64,000 nucleotides of DNA from CAVZTA01 sp963778025 (GTDB lineage: Bacteria; Chloroflexota; Limnocylindria; Limnocylindrales; CSP1-4): contig CAVZTA010000003.1 in the NCBI GenBank assembly GCA_963778025.1, positions 186,001-250,000 of the forward strand. The letters run 5' to 3'. This document shows positions 26,278-34,455 of the stretch, in pieces. The notes under the pieces are model-generated. The model was not told where the DNA came from, searched no databases, and saw only the letters and a list, made by a program, of their open reading frames with translations. A program made the translations under genes and the position numbers. How positions within the stretch are numbered: position 1 is the stretch's first letter; every line of letters starts with the position of its first letter.

Positions 26278-26554
26278 AAGCTTCGTCGAGGCCACGGGAG
26301 ATGGCGCGGAGGATGAAGCGGGCCGCCTCGGCGCTCTTGCCACCGAGCTTCTGACCCTCGTCCTGCTCCAGCGCGACCATCAGGTCGGCGAGGGCCTGGT
26401 CGAGGAACGGCGTGCGCTGGAGGGTGCCAGCGGCGAACGCGGCCTCCAGGCCGGCGACCGCCTCGCGGGCGTTCTCGACGGCGTGTCCCTTCGCCTCCAT
26501 CTTCTCCCGGAATGCCGCGCGGGCGGCCTCGGCCGCCGGTCCCTCGCTCGCCAT
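26276..26554 (-). CDS. Small helical protein of unknown function
   Basis: 92 residues, not recognised. Nearly all predicted helix, rich in Ala, Glu and Lys/Arg: EAARAAFREKMEAKGHAVENAREAVAGLEAAFAAG, then FLDQALADLMVALEQDEGQK and AEAARFILRAISRGLDEA. No signal peptide or Cys. It sits directly upstream of the MerR gene on the same strand and may be co-transcribed with it. Confidence 0.6.
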   Translation of the reverse strand: MASEGPAAEAARAAFREKMEAKGHAVENAREAVAGLEAAFAAGTLQRTPFLDQALADLMVALEQDEGQKLGGKSAEAARFILRAISRGLDEA

Positions 26555-26584
26555 CTCGACCTCAGGTGTGGGCTGGTCCTGGGC

Positions 26585-27216
26585 TCATTCGCCGATCGAT
26601 GCCGGAGCCCGCGAGTCATCCGCGCGAACGCGAGCCGACGACTCGCGTGACCGCAGGCGCTGCTGCTTCCAGTCGGATTCGAGGATGCTCATCGAGAGCT
26701 CGTCCCACCAGCGTCCATCGCGGCGGATCGCCTCCCGCGCCCGGCCCTCGGTCGGTGAACCCGACGCGGCGGTAGGCCCGGATCGGCGCGCTCATTGAAC
26801 TCGAACACGCTGAGCGCGACGCGGTGCAGGCCGAGCGTCTCGAACGCGTGGCGGACCATCAGCGCCGTCGCCTCGGTCCCGTAGCCACGGCCCCAGGCTT
26901 CGCGCTCGCCGATCGTGATGTGGTAGAGCACCGAGCCGTTGTCGGCGTCGAGCTGGCTGAACGCACAACTGCCGATGAGCCGGCCGGTGGCCTTGACGTG
27001 GATGGCCATCGCGAGGCTCTCGGGGCCGAGCGCGCGGGCGGCGAAGAAGCGCTCGATCTCATCGGGGCGCATGGGGCCGTCCTGGTAGCGCGTCAGGCGG
27101 GCGACCTCGGGGTCGGAGTACCAGCGCTGGAAGCTCGGCAGGTTCTCGCGCATGTGCCGGCGCAGCACGATCCGGTCGCCGTCGATGCGGTCGGGGAACC
27201 AGCGGCGCGGGATCAC
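26585..27216 (-). CDS. GNAT-family N-acetyltransferase (RimJ/RimL-like), frame-disrupted
   Basis: ATG 27216. RimJ-like start RIVLRRHMRENLPSFQRWYSDPEVARLTR, then LIGSCAFSQLD, ITIGEREAWGRGYGTEATALMV (acetyl-CoA loop) and LHRVALSVFEFNERA. Two single extra bases (about 26790 and 26765) break the frame; repaired, it continues IRAYRRVGF, EGRAR, then DGRWWDELSMSILESDW and ends at 26585. Such enzymes acetylate N-termini or antibiotics; the substrate is not evident. Confidence 0.78.
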
Positions 27217-27342
27217 GCCCGGAACGCTACACCAGCGCGAAGGACGCGAATGTCACGCCGGACGCTGCCTCGATGCGCGCACGCGACGGTTCGCCACGGC
27301 CTTGCGCCGCGCGGTCGACGCGCTCGCGGAGCCACCGGGCGC

Positions 27343-28059
27343 TCAGTCGGGCGACGTGAGGGCGGTGACCACAGCCCGCGCGAGCTTCGGGGGCAGCGCG
27401 ATCCGCGCCGAGGCGTTCGTCCAGAGCACGGCACGTGGCGCGGCCGAGGCCCGCTCGCTCCAGGCGATGACGCCGCCGAGCCGCAGGAACCGGTCGTAGA
27501 ACGCGCGCGGCGTCGGGAAGCCGCGGGACGCGAAGAACGCCTCGTCCCTGGCGTCGGCGCGGTCGCGCAGCAGGCGGATCGCGGCGCTCACGTCGAGGAC
27601 GGCCGCCGACGACGCATCCGATGCCACGAGCAACGCGTTGGGCACGCTCGGCGGGAGCTGTCGGAGCTTGCCGAGGATCAGCTGGGCGAGGGTCATGGGG
27701 TCGGGCGGCGTCCCGCGCCGCCGCGTGATCTCGAGGTTCGCCGTCCCGCCGCCCAGCGTCACCGCGAGATCCGGCCCGACGTGTCCGGATCCATAGGGCT
27801 CGAATGCCACCGACACCTTCCGGTCGGCCAGCAGCTGACGGATGACCTCGAGCTCGACGCGGACATCGCGCCGCGCCTCCGCGTCGGCCGCCCCCCGCAC
27901 CTTCTTGCGGATCTTGTCCCGGTTCGCCTCGGCGAACGCACGGAAGCGCGGACCAGCGACCAGCCACGCCGTGAGCTCGTCGACCAACGCCGGATCCGAC
28001 GAGGCGAGCTCGCGCGCGAGCCGGACGATGGCGGGCCCGGCCGGATGCACCTGGGTCAC
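27343..28059 (-). CDS. Unrecognised protein with a possible PD-(D/E)xK-like nuclease core
   Basis: 238 residues, no confident family. The middle reads AFEPYGSGHVGPDLAVTLGGGTANLEITRRRG: a Gly-Pro-Asp followed about 14 residues later by Leu-Glu-Ile-Thr-Arg, reminiscent of the PD...ExK core of restriction-type nucleases, with Thr/Arg in place of the usual Lys. The N-terminal third is helical and basic (FAEANRDKIRKKVRGAADAEAR). No signal peptide. It is alone between the acetyltransferase and a divergent flavoenzyme. Confidence 0.55.
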   Translation of the reverse strand: MTQVHPAGPAIVRLARELASSDPALVDELTAWLVAGPRFRAFAEANRDKIRKKVRGAADAEARRDVRVELEVIRQLLADRKVSVAFEPYGSGHVGPDLAVTLGGGTANLEITRRRGTPPDPMTLAQLILGKLRQLPPSVPNALLVASDASSAAVLDVSAAIRLLRDRADARDEAFFASRGFPTPRAFYDRFLRLGGVIAWSERASAAPRAVLWTNASARIALPPKLARAVVTALTSPD

Positions 28060-28147
28060 CCGTCGATGCTACCGGCGACCGGCGGCGCGACCCAGCCGAC
28101 GGCCACTCGCCCGCCCGGATCGCACGTCGGGCTATGGTTCGGCCGTG

Positions 28148-29374
28148 ATGAGCGAGGGGGGCGCGACGAGCTCGAGGGCGGATGGGACGGTCCACGTCGT
28201 CGGTGCGGGACCGGTCGGCTCGTTCCTCGCGGCCCTCCTCCAGACGATCGATGGCCAGCGGGTCTGCGTGTACGAGAAGCGTGCCGAGTACACGCGGACG
28301 CGGATGGTCCAGCTCGCGCCGTATCTCGTGGCCGAGTCGATCGAGAGCTATCTCGCCGACCAGCTCGACGGGCAGAACGTCGCGGCGATCTTCGACCCGG
28401 TCGAGCTCGAGTATCGGATGGCCTATCGACGGACCGTGGCGTCGGACCTGCGGGCGCTCCTCGATGCGTGGACGCTCGGATTCGTCCCGATCAACACGAT
28501 CGAGCGGTCGCTGATGGAGCTGATGGAGGCCCGCGCTACCGGCACCGTGGAGCGGGTCGCGGGCGAGGTCACGATGGACGGCGTGCTCGAGCGCGTGGAG
28601 CCGGGCGACATCGTCGTCGACGCCAGCGGCACTCGCTCCGTCTTCCGCGATGCGCTCGTCCCTGGTGGCGACCAGGCGGCCCTGCCGAACACCCAGCTCG
28701 TCCGGCTCGAGTACGCGCTGGTGGTCACGTTCCTGTACGACCGCCACTACGCCTGCGACGAGTACTGCAAGTACTACAAGAACGTCGAGAACTCGGCCTA
28801 CAAGTTCATCCCCGGCGTGAATCGCACGTTCTACGACGGCGAGATCACGCACGTCACGGGCATCGTGGGCATCAGCGAGGACGAGTTCCACGCGATGCCC
28901 CGGAGCTTCGACGGCGACTGGCTTCGCGAGCGGTTCCCGGTGGTCGCGGAGTCGATGGACCGGTTCATCGACAAGGTGAACGCCGAGTCCCATGGCGAGG
29001 TGGTCGGGAACATCGAGATCGTGCGCATCCCGCTCGACGTGTACCACGCCTGGAACGTGACCAGCCGCCCGTGGCATCGAGCGGGAGGCAGCCACCCGCT
29101 CGCGACGACGCCGGTCTTCCTGCTGGGCGACGCGGCGATCGGATCACCGTATTTCGGGTCGATCTCGATGGGCCTCGAGAACGCGTTCTTCCTCGCGGGT
29201 CATCTCGAGAACCGGAAGCTGCCGATGACGGAGGTCTTCGACCGCTACGAGGCGTTCATGTACCGCCAGTGGCTGCGCGTGTACATGCGGACCACGATGA
29301 TCAAGCACAACAAGGACCTGCTCCAGTCCGTGGGCGACACGTTCGGCCTGCTGGCGAAGCTGCACGTCTACTAG
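28148..29374 (+). CDS. FAD-dependent monooxygenase-like protein (group A fold)
   Basis: 408 residues from ATG 28148. The N-terminal Rossmann motif is VHVVGAGPVGSFLAAL with KR near the end of strand 2, and the second FAD motif is FLLGDAAIGSPYFGSISMGLENAFFLAG (broken here only by description; both ends visible). The central part is Tyr-rich (CDEYCKYYKNVENSAYKF). Layout resembles kynurenine 3-monooxygenase and related hydroxylases, but the substrate domain is not recognised. It converges on the FAD-linked oxidase gene. Confidence 0.75.
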   Translation: MSEGGATSSRADGTVHVVGAGPVGSFLAALLQTIDGQRVCVYEKRAEYTRTRMVQLAPYLVAESIESYLADQLDGQNVAAIFDPVELEYRMAYRRTVASDLRALLDAWTLGFVPINTIERSLMELMEARATGTVERVAGEVTMDGVLERVEPGDIVVDASGTRSVFRDALVPGGDQAALPNTQLVRLEYALVVTFLYDRHYACDEYCKYYKNVENSAYKFIPGVNRTFYDGEITHVTGIVGISEDEFHAMPRSFDGDWLRERFPVVAESMDRFIDKVNAESHGEVVGNIEIVRIPLDVYHAWNVTSRPWHRAGGSHPLATTPVFLLGDAAIGSPYFGSISMGLENAFFLAGHLENRKLPMTEVFDRYEAFMYRQWLRVYMRTTMIKHNKDLLQSVGDTFGLLAKLHVY

Positions 29375-30799
29375 CGACCGCTGGGCGGTTCGACGCCCGC
29401 CGCCGCGGTCCTTCAGGCCGAGGTCGCGCTCCGCCACGGAGTGGTTCGCCTGGAAGAGGCCCGTCGGGTCGTAGCGCGCCTTGGCGGCCCGCAGGCGCTC
29501 GAACGACTCCGGCGGGAAGATCGTCAACGGGTCCATCCGCGACTCGGCGAAGTTCAGGTAGCGCCGACCGCTGTCCCACGGACCGAGGGCTTCCAGCACA
29601 GACCCGACCGCCCGATCGACGGCGCCCCGAGCCTCCGCATCCGGCGCCAGCCCGAACGTGAACGCGACGAACGGCTGGTCGATCGCGTCGAGCACCCCGT
29701 GGTCGGCCGACCGACGAGCGACCGCACCGCCGAGCTGCCGGATCTCGACGTGGAGCAGCGGCGAACCGGTGAACACCGCGACCAGCCGGTCGACGGCCTC
29801 TCGCGTGAAGTCCTCGAGCAGCAACCCCTCGCCGGCGTACGGCAGCGGGAACTCCGGGTCCATGTTGACGACGCTCAGGTCCTGCGTGGCCATCACGCCC
29901 ATCGTGTCCGTCACCGGTCCGAGGTCGCGCAGCGGCTGGATCAGCGCATCGCCCTCCGCCGCGCTCCCGAGGAACGCGACCTCCACGAGCACGAACGACC
30001 GACCGCGGAGGTGCTCGGGCAGGAACGGGACGTCGGGCAGCTGGAGCATCCGCCCGAGTGAACCGCAGGTCTCGGGCACATCGTCGATCCAGCGGCGCCA
30101 GGCGCGCAGGACCTCGGCCGCCCGCTCGATCGGCCAGAAGAGCGCGCCGGCGTAGATCTCGGGGACCGCGACGAGCTCCAGCTCGAGCGCCGTGACGGCG
30201 GCCAGGTTGCCGCTGCCACCGCGGAGACCCCAGAGCAGCTCGGGCTCGGTCTCGTGGTCCGCGTGGACGATGCGGCCATCCGCGAGCACCACGTCCGCGC
30301 CGGTGATCGTGTTGCAGCACAGGCCGAACCGCCGCGCCATCCAGGACAGCCCGCCGCCGAGCGCGTAGCCCGCGACGCCGACATCGGGCGACGTCCCCGC
30401 CAGGTACGCGAGCCCGTGCTCACCGGCCGCTGCCGCGAGCGCCGAGGCGAGGACCCCGGCTTCGACCCGCGCTCGCCGCGCCGCGACATCCACGCTGACC
30501 GCACGCATCCGCTCGGTCTTCAGCAGGATGGTGTCCGCGGCCCAGTCGAGCGGCCCGGCATTGTGGCCGCCCGCGTTGAACGCGATGCGGATCCCGTGCT
30601 CGGCGGCGAACCGGACGATCGTCGCGATGTCGTCGGCGGTCTCGGGGTAGGCCACGGCGACCGGCCGCTGATCGACGGCCAGGTTCCACGCCTGTCGCGC
30701 CGCCTCCCAGCCTTCGGCGTCGGGCGTCACGACGTCGCCCGAGAGGCGTTCGCCGAGGTCGTGAAGGGCACGCAGATCGGGCAGGTCACGGAGGGTCAC
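29144..30799 (-). CDS. FAD-linked oxidase, BBE/berberine-bridge-like (PCMH domain)
   Basis: GTG 30799 preceded by GAGG. FAD-binding PCMH domain: RPVAVAYPETADDIATIVRFAAEHG, FNAGGHNAGPLD (bicovalent-type His site), GVAGYALGGGLSWMARRFGLCCNTI (Cys partner) and WGLRGGSGNLAAVT. It ends with the BBE tail YLNFAESRMDP...ARYDPTGLFQANHSV near 29430. No stop follows there; the frame runs on to 29144 antisense to the neighbouring gene, so the true end was probably lost to a small indel. Oxidises a sugar, alkaloid or alcohol; substrate unknown. Confidence 0.82.
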   Translation of the reverse strand: MTLRDLPDLRALHDLGERLSGDVVTPDAEGWEAARQAWNLAVDQRPVAVAYPETADDIATIVRFAAEHGIRIAFNAGGHNAGPLDWAADTILLKTERMRAVSVDVAARRARVEAGVLASALAAAAGEHGLAYLAGTSPDVGVAGYALGGGLSWMARRFGLCCNTITGADVVLADGRIVHADHETEPELLWGLRGGSGNLAAVTALELELVAVPEIYAGALFWPIERAAEVLRAWRRWIDDVPETCGSLGRMLQLPDVPFLPEHLRGRSFVLVEVAFLGSAAEGDALIQPLRDLGPVTDTMGVMATQDLSVVNMDPEFPLPYAGEGLLLEDFTREAVDRLVAVFTGSPLLHVEIRQLGGAVARRSADHGVLDAIDQPFVAFTFGLAPDAEARGAVDRAVGSVLEALGPWDSGRRYLNFAESRMDPLTIFPPESFERLRAAKARYDPTGLFQANHSVAERDLGLKDRGGGRRTAQRSLVDVQLRQQAERVAHGLEQVLVVLDHRGPHVHAQPLAVHERLVAVEDLRHRQLPVLEMTREEERVLEAHRDRPEIR

Positions 30800-30893
30800 G
30801 GCAAGACCTCGGAAACGCGGTGACGGACGCCCGCAGCGTACGCGTCGAAGGTCGTCCGGCGCTCGCGGGGCACCGCCGCTACCATCGCGAGCC

Positions 30894-32594
30894 ATGCGCC
30901 GCTGGAGCGAGGTGGCCGAGCGGGTGGCCGCCACGACGCGGACGTCCGAGAAGACGGCCCTCCTCGCGGACTATCTCCGTTCCCTGAGCCCCGAGGAGCT
31001 GCCGATCGCGGCCGTGTTCTTCACCGGCCGCCCGTTCGCGGAGGCGGACCAGCGGACGATGGGTCTGGGCTGGGCGGCGATCTCCGCCGCGGTCACGAAG
31101 CTCGCCGACGCCCCCGCCGGCGCCCTCGGCGAGGCCTACGACCGGCACTCCGATCTGGGGCTCGCGGTCGAGGACGTCCTCGAGGGCGCCGACCGGACCG
31201 TCGACCCGGCGCACGAGCCGACGCTGACCGAGGTGGCCGTGACCTACGCGGCGATCACCGATGCCCAGGGCGCGGCGGCGAAGGCCGCGCTGTTCGCCCA
31301 GCTGCTCGCGCGGTCGTCGCCACTCACCGCCAAGTACCTCGTGAAGGTCCTCACCGGCGAGCTCCGCATCGGTGGCCGCGAGGGTCTCCTGGAGGCCGCG
31401 ATCGCCAAGGCGTTCGACCGTCCGCTCGACGTGGTGAAGTGGGCCGGGATGCTCAACGGCGACATCGGGCGGACCGCCGCGCTCGCCCGGGACGACCGGC
31501 TGGAGGACTCCGCGCTCGCGCTGTTCCACCCGCTCAAGTTCATGCTCGCCAGCCCGGCCGAGGACGCGACGGAGATCATGACCCGCCTCGGCCCGACGGT
31601 CTGGGTCGAGGACAAGTACGACGGCATCCGCTGCCAGCTGCATCGCTCGGGCGACGAGGTCCGTCTCTACTCGCGCGACCTGCACGACATCACGAACCAG
31701 TTCCCGGAGATCGTCGACGGGGCGACGGGTCTCGACTGGGCGGGCATCCTCGACGGCGAGATCCTCGCCTGGCGCGACGGCGTCGTCCTGCCGTTCCTGC
31801 AGCTGCAGGCGCGCCTGGGCCGCAAGGACCCGAGCGCGAAGATCCGCGAGGAGATCCCGGTGATCTTCGTCGCCTACGACGTGCTGGGTCTGGGGCCGCG
31901 CGATGGCGAGGTGGTCGAGCCGCTGCTCGCCCATCCGCTGCGCGAGCGTCGCGAGCGGCTCGAAGGCCTGGGCCTCCCGCTCGCCGAGCAGGGTGGCCGG
32001 TTCGGGTTGAGCCACCTCGAGTCGGTCGATTCCATCGACGGCCTCGAGCAGGCGTTCGCGGAGGCACGGGCACGCCGCAACGAGGGACTCATGGTCAAGG
32101 ATCCGACCAGCGGCTACTCGCCCGGTCGGCGGGGCTATGGCTGGCTGAAGATGAAGAAAGCGCTCGCGACGCTCGACTGCGTGGTCGTCGGTGTCGAGGT
32201 CGGGCACGGCAAGCGCCACGGCGTCCTGAGCGACTACACGTTCGCCGTGCGGGACGAGGACTCCGGCGAGCTCGTGACGATCGGCAAGGCCTATTCCGGC
32301 CTGACCGACGCCGAGATCGCCGAGATGACGACCTGGTTCACGGAGCACACGATCCGCACCTACGGCCGCTATCGCGTCGTGGAGCCGACCGTGGTCGTCG
32401 AGGTCGCGTTCGACGTCCTGATGCGCTCGAACCGCCACAAGTCGGGATTCGCGCTCCGGTTCCCGCGCATCGCGGAGCTGCGGACCGACAAGGATGCACG
32501 CGAGATCGACACGCTCCAGACCGTCCGCGAGCTGTTCGAGGGCCTGCAGCACGGCCCGGAGCATCTGGTGACCGCGGGCGCCAGAGGCCGCTGA
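30894..32594 (+). CDS. lig: ATP-dependent DNA ligase
   Basis: 566 residues, intact. N-terminal DNA-binding domain (SEKTALLADYLRSLSPEELP, LTGELRIGGREGLLEAAIA), nucleotidyltransferase motif I EDKYDGIR with the adenylated Lys at residue 241, motif III region, EGLMVKD (motif IV), and an OB-fold end with GVEVGHGKRHG and VEVAFDVLMRSNRHKSGFALRFPR (motif V/VI). It seals nicks using ATP, supplementary to the NAD-dependent LigA expected elsewhere. The architecture matches archaeal-type LigB of Actinobacteria. Stands alone. Confidence 0.93.
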   Translation: MRRWSEVAERVAATTRTSEKTALLADYLRSLSPEELPIAAVFFTGRPFAEADQRTMGLGWAAISAAVTKLADAPAGALGEAYDRHSDLGLAVEDVLEGADRTVDPAHEPTLTEVAVTYAAITDAQGAAAKAALFAQLLARSSPLTAKYLVKVLTGELRIGGREGLLEAAIAKAFDRPLDVVKWAGMLNGDIGRTAALARDDRLEDSALALFHPLKFMLASPAEDATEIMTRLGPTVWVEDKYDGIRCQLHRSGDEVRLYSRDLHDITNQFPEIVDGATGLDWAGILDGEILAWRDGVVLPFLQLQARLGRKDPSAKIREEIPVIFVAYDVLGLGPRDGEVVEPLLAHPLRERRERLEGLGLPLAEQGGRFGLSHLESVDSIDGLEQAFAEARARRNEGLMVKDPTSGYSPGRRGYGWLKMKKALATLDCVVVGVEVGHGKRHGVLSDYTFAVRDEDSGELVTIGKAYSGLTDAEIAEMTTWFTEHTIRTYGRYRVVEPTVVVEVAFDVLMRSNRHKSGFALRFPRIAELRTDKDAREIDTLQTVRELFEGLQHGPEHLVTAGARGR

Positions 32595-32640
32595 CCGTCC
32601 CGTATCCTGCCGCTGCGCGCACCTGTAGAGCGGGGAGACG

Positions 32641-33279
32641 ATGTTCGCCGGACTCGGATCGGAGCAGCCCTCGCGGCTGACCCTGTACACGGATGCCCTG
32701 ATCATCCGCGGGCTCATCCGGACGCGACAGCACCGGATCACCGACATCCTCAACGGCGCGGACGATCCATACCTCGTGCTCGAGGACGTGACGACCGAGG
32801 AGTTCGGCTCGCGGGCGTCCGCAGAGCGAGCCGATTACGCCCAGGTCAACCTCTCGGCGGTGCTGTTCGCGGTGAGCGACACGCAGGTCGAGGCGGTCGC
32901 CGAGCTGCGGACGCCGAAGTCGCCCGAGAAGGCGATCATCTCGATCCCGCCCTTCAAGCTGTCCGGGTCGATCCACGTGTTCCCGGGTCGCGACATGCGC
33001 GAGGCGCTCATGGAGCTCCAGGGGAAGTTCCTGCCGCTGACGGACGTGACCTACTGGTCGGACACGGTCGGCGAGCCGCGGACGAGCGTCCACGTCGTGG
33101 CGTTCAACCACAGCCGTGCCCAGATCCTGGCGCCGCACAAGGAAGTCGACCCGTGGGCCGGGCTCAACACCGGCGGGCCGACCGAAGGCGGTTCCACCGA
33201 AGGTGGCACGAGCGGCGGCGAAGCGCCTTCGGGCGATACCTGGACGCAAGGCGACCCCGGAACGACCAGCGGCTGGTAG
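32641..33279 (+). CDS. Conserved-looking protein of unknown function with Gly/Thr-rich tail
   Basis: 212 residues after a GGGGAGA ribosome site. Not recognised. The first 175 residues are a mixed alpha/beta globular domain (SRLTLYTDALIIRGLIRTRQHRITDILN, AQVNLSAVLFAVSDTQVEAVAELRTP, ISIPPFKLSGSIHVFPGRDMREALMEL). The last 40 residues are a repetitive, disordered Gly/Thr/Ser/Glu tail ending TTSGW. No signal peptide or membrane helix. No operon partner beyond the ligase 46 nt upstream. Confidence 0.65.
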   Translation: MFAGLGSEQPSRLTLYTDALIIRGLIRTRQHRITDILNGADDPYLVLEDVTTEEFGSRASAERADYAQVNLSAVLFAVSDTQVEAVAELRTPKSPEKAIISIPPFKLSGSIHVFPGRDMREALMELQGKFLPLTDVTYWSDTVGEPRTSVHVVAFNHSRAQILAPHKEVDPWAGLNTGGPTEGGSTEGGTSGGEAPSGDTWTQGDPGTTSGW

Positions 33280-33300
33280 GAGAGGCGGAGTCACCGGTCG

Positions 33301-33333
33301 GGCGCTGGAACGCCGCCGGACGGCGTTGGCGCC
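33301..33333. terminator. Hairpin downstream of the unknown gene
   Basis: AACGCCG (33309-33315) pairs with CGGCGTT (33321-33327), extended outward by GGCGC with GCGCC. It starts 22 nt after the stop at 33279. A second palindrome, GGCGTT-GG-AACGCC, lies at 33436-33449, so the 226-nt gap before the convergent sulfurtransferase is rich in dyad symmetry. No gene is seen there. Confidence 0.45.
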
Positions 33334-33505
33334 TGCGGTGCTCAGCCGCGCACATCCGAGTGCGCTTGCTTCCGCTCCTCGGCGCCGCCTTGCCGGCGAC
33401 GCCCCAGCGCCCGAAGGACGGTTCGTCAACGGTCTGGCGTTGGAACGCCGCGGCCGCGCGAGCGGTCGACCGAACCGCCCTTCCGACCGTTGACCCGCGG
33501 CCGCG

Positions 33506-34348
33506 TCAGCGGTCGACGGGCAGATCCAACCGGTCACCCCATTCGGCCCAGCCACCGTCATACACCGCGACATCGTCGTGGCCGAGGAGCGTGAGCACGA
33601 ACGCCAGCTTCGCCGCGGCCACGCCGGAGCCGTCGTAGCAGACGAACCGCCGCCCGCGGGTCACGTTCGCCTTCAACAGCATCCTGCGTAGCTCGTCGCC
33701 GTCGCGGAAGCGCTGGCCACCGGGCATGTGCATCGCAGCGACCGGGACGTTGACGGCGCCCGGGATGTGGCCCAGCCGGCGGGTGTTCCCCTCGAAGCCG
33801 CGGTACTCGGCCGGGGCACGCGCGTCGAGCAGCAGGTTCTCCGGCGATCCCAGCAGCCCGCGCACGTCCGCGGTCACGAGGCGCGAGCGCGATTGCGCGC
33901 GCGGCGTGAACGTCGCCGGCTGCGGCTCCAGCGTCGCGTTGGAGATCGGACGACCCGCGTCGGCCCACTCCGGGAACCCGCCGTCGAGGATGCGCGCCGA
34001 CTCGTGGCCGTATACCCGCAGGCTCCACCAGACCCGGGACGCGTACAGCGAGATCGTGTCGTCGTAGATCACCACGGTCGTGCCATCGCCCACGCCCGCT
34101 CGGCCCAGCGCGGCGGCCGCTCGATCGGGACGCGCCAGCAGGAACGCGTCGGCGCCTTCCGTGCGGTCGACCAGCTCGTCGGCCCAGTCGAGATGGACGG
34201 CGCCCGGCACGTGGCCCGCCGCGAACTGATTGCGAGCGGTCCCATCCGGCCGCCAGCGCACATCGAGGATCCGGACCTCGGGGCGGTCCAGGTTGTCGGC
34301 GAGCCAGTCGACGCTGGCCAGGAGCTCGGGGCGGGCGTACCCGGTCAA
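33506..34348 (-). CDS. Two-domain rhodanese/sulfurtransferase-like protein lacking the canonical catalytic Cys
   Basis: 280 residues with two rhodanese domains: VDWLADNLDRPEVRILDVRW to GGFPEWADAGRPI, and LLLDARAPAEYRGFEG with GHIPGAVNVPV to YDGGWAEWGDRL. This is the layout of 3-mercaptopyruvate or thiosulfate sulfurtransferases. At the active-site loop the sequence is VCYDGSGVAAAK: Asp stands where CGSGV enzymes have the persulfide-forming Cys, though a Cys occurs two residues earlier. It may be inactive, use the shifted Cys, or do other chemistry. Confidence 0.85.
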   Translation of the reverse strand: MTGYARPELLASVDWLADNLDRPEVRILDVRWRPDGTARNQFAAGHVPGAVHLDWADELVDRTEGADAFLLARPDRAAAALGRAGVGDGTTVVIYDDTISLYASRVWWSLRVYGHESARILDGGFPEWADAGRPISNATLEPQPATFTPRAQSRSRLVTADVRGLLGSPENLLLDARAPAEYRGFEGNTRRLGHIPGAVNVPVAAMHMPGGQRFRDGDELRRMLLKANVTRGRRFVCYDGSGVAAAKLAFVLTLLGHDDVAVYDGGWAEWGDRLDLPVDR

Positions 34349-34455
34349 GGCGGCTCCATCGGCGGTGGGCGGTGGGCGGTGGGCGTGGCGGGTGACGGTC
34401 GCAGGAGACCGTCGGCACCGGCGAGCTGCCGGTGGCCCGTCGGTATCATACGGAC

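Noticed and set aside
13517..26800. Programmed +1 frameshifting as a general decoding feature
   Set aside because: No shared slippery codon, stop codon or stimulatory element at the breaks, and neighbouring 41-60 kb genes are uninterrupted; sequence error is simpler.
27227..29095. Long minus-strand open frame of over 600 codons
   Set aside because: Arg/Ala/His-rich composition, antisense to the FAD monooxygenase and out of frame with real motifs; a high-GC shadow frame.
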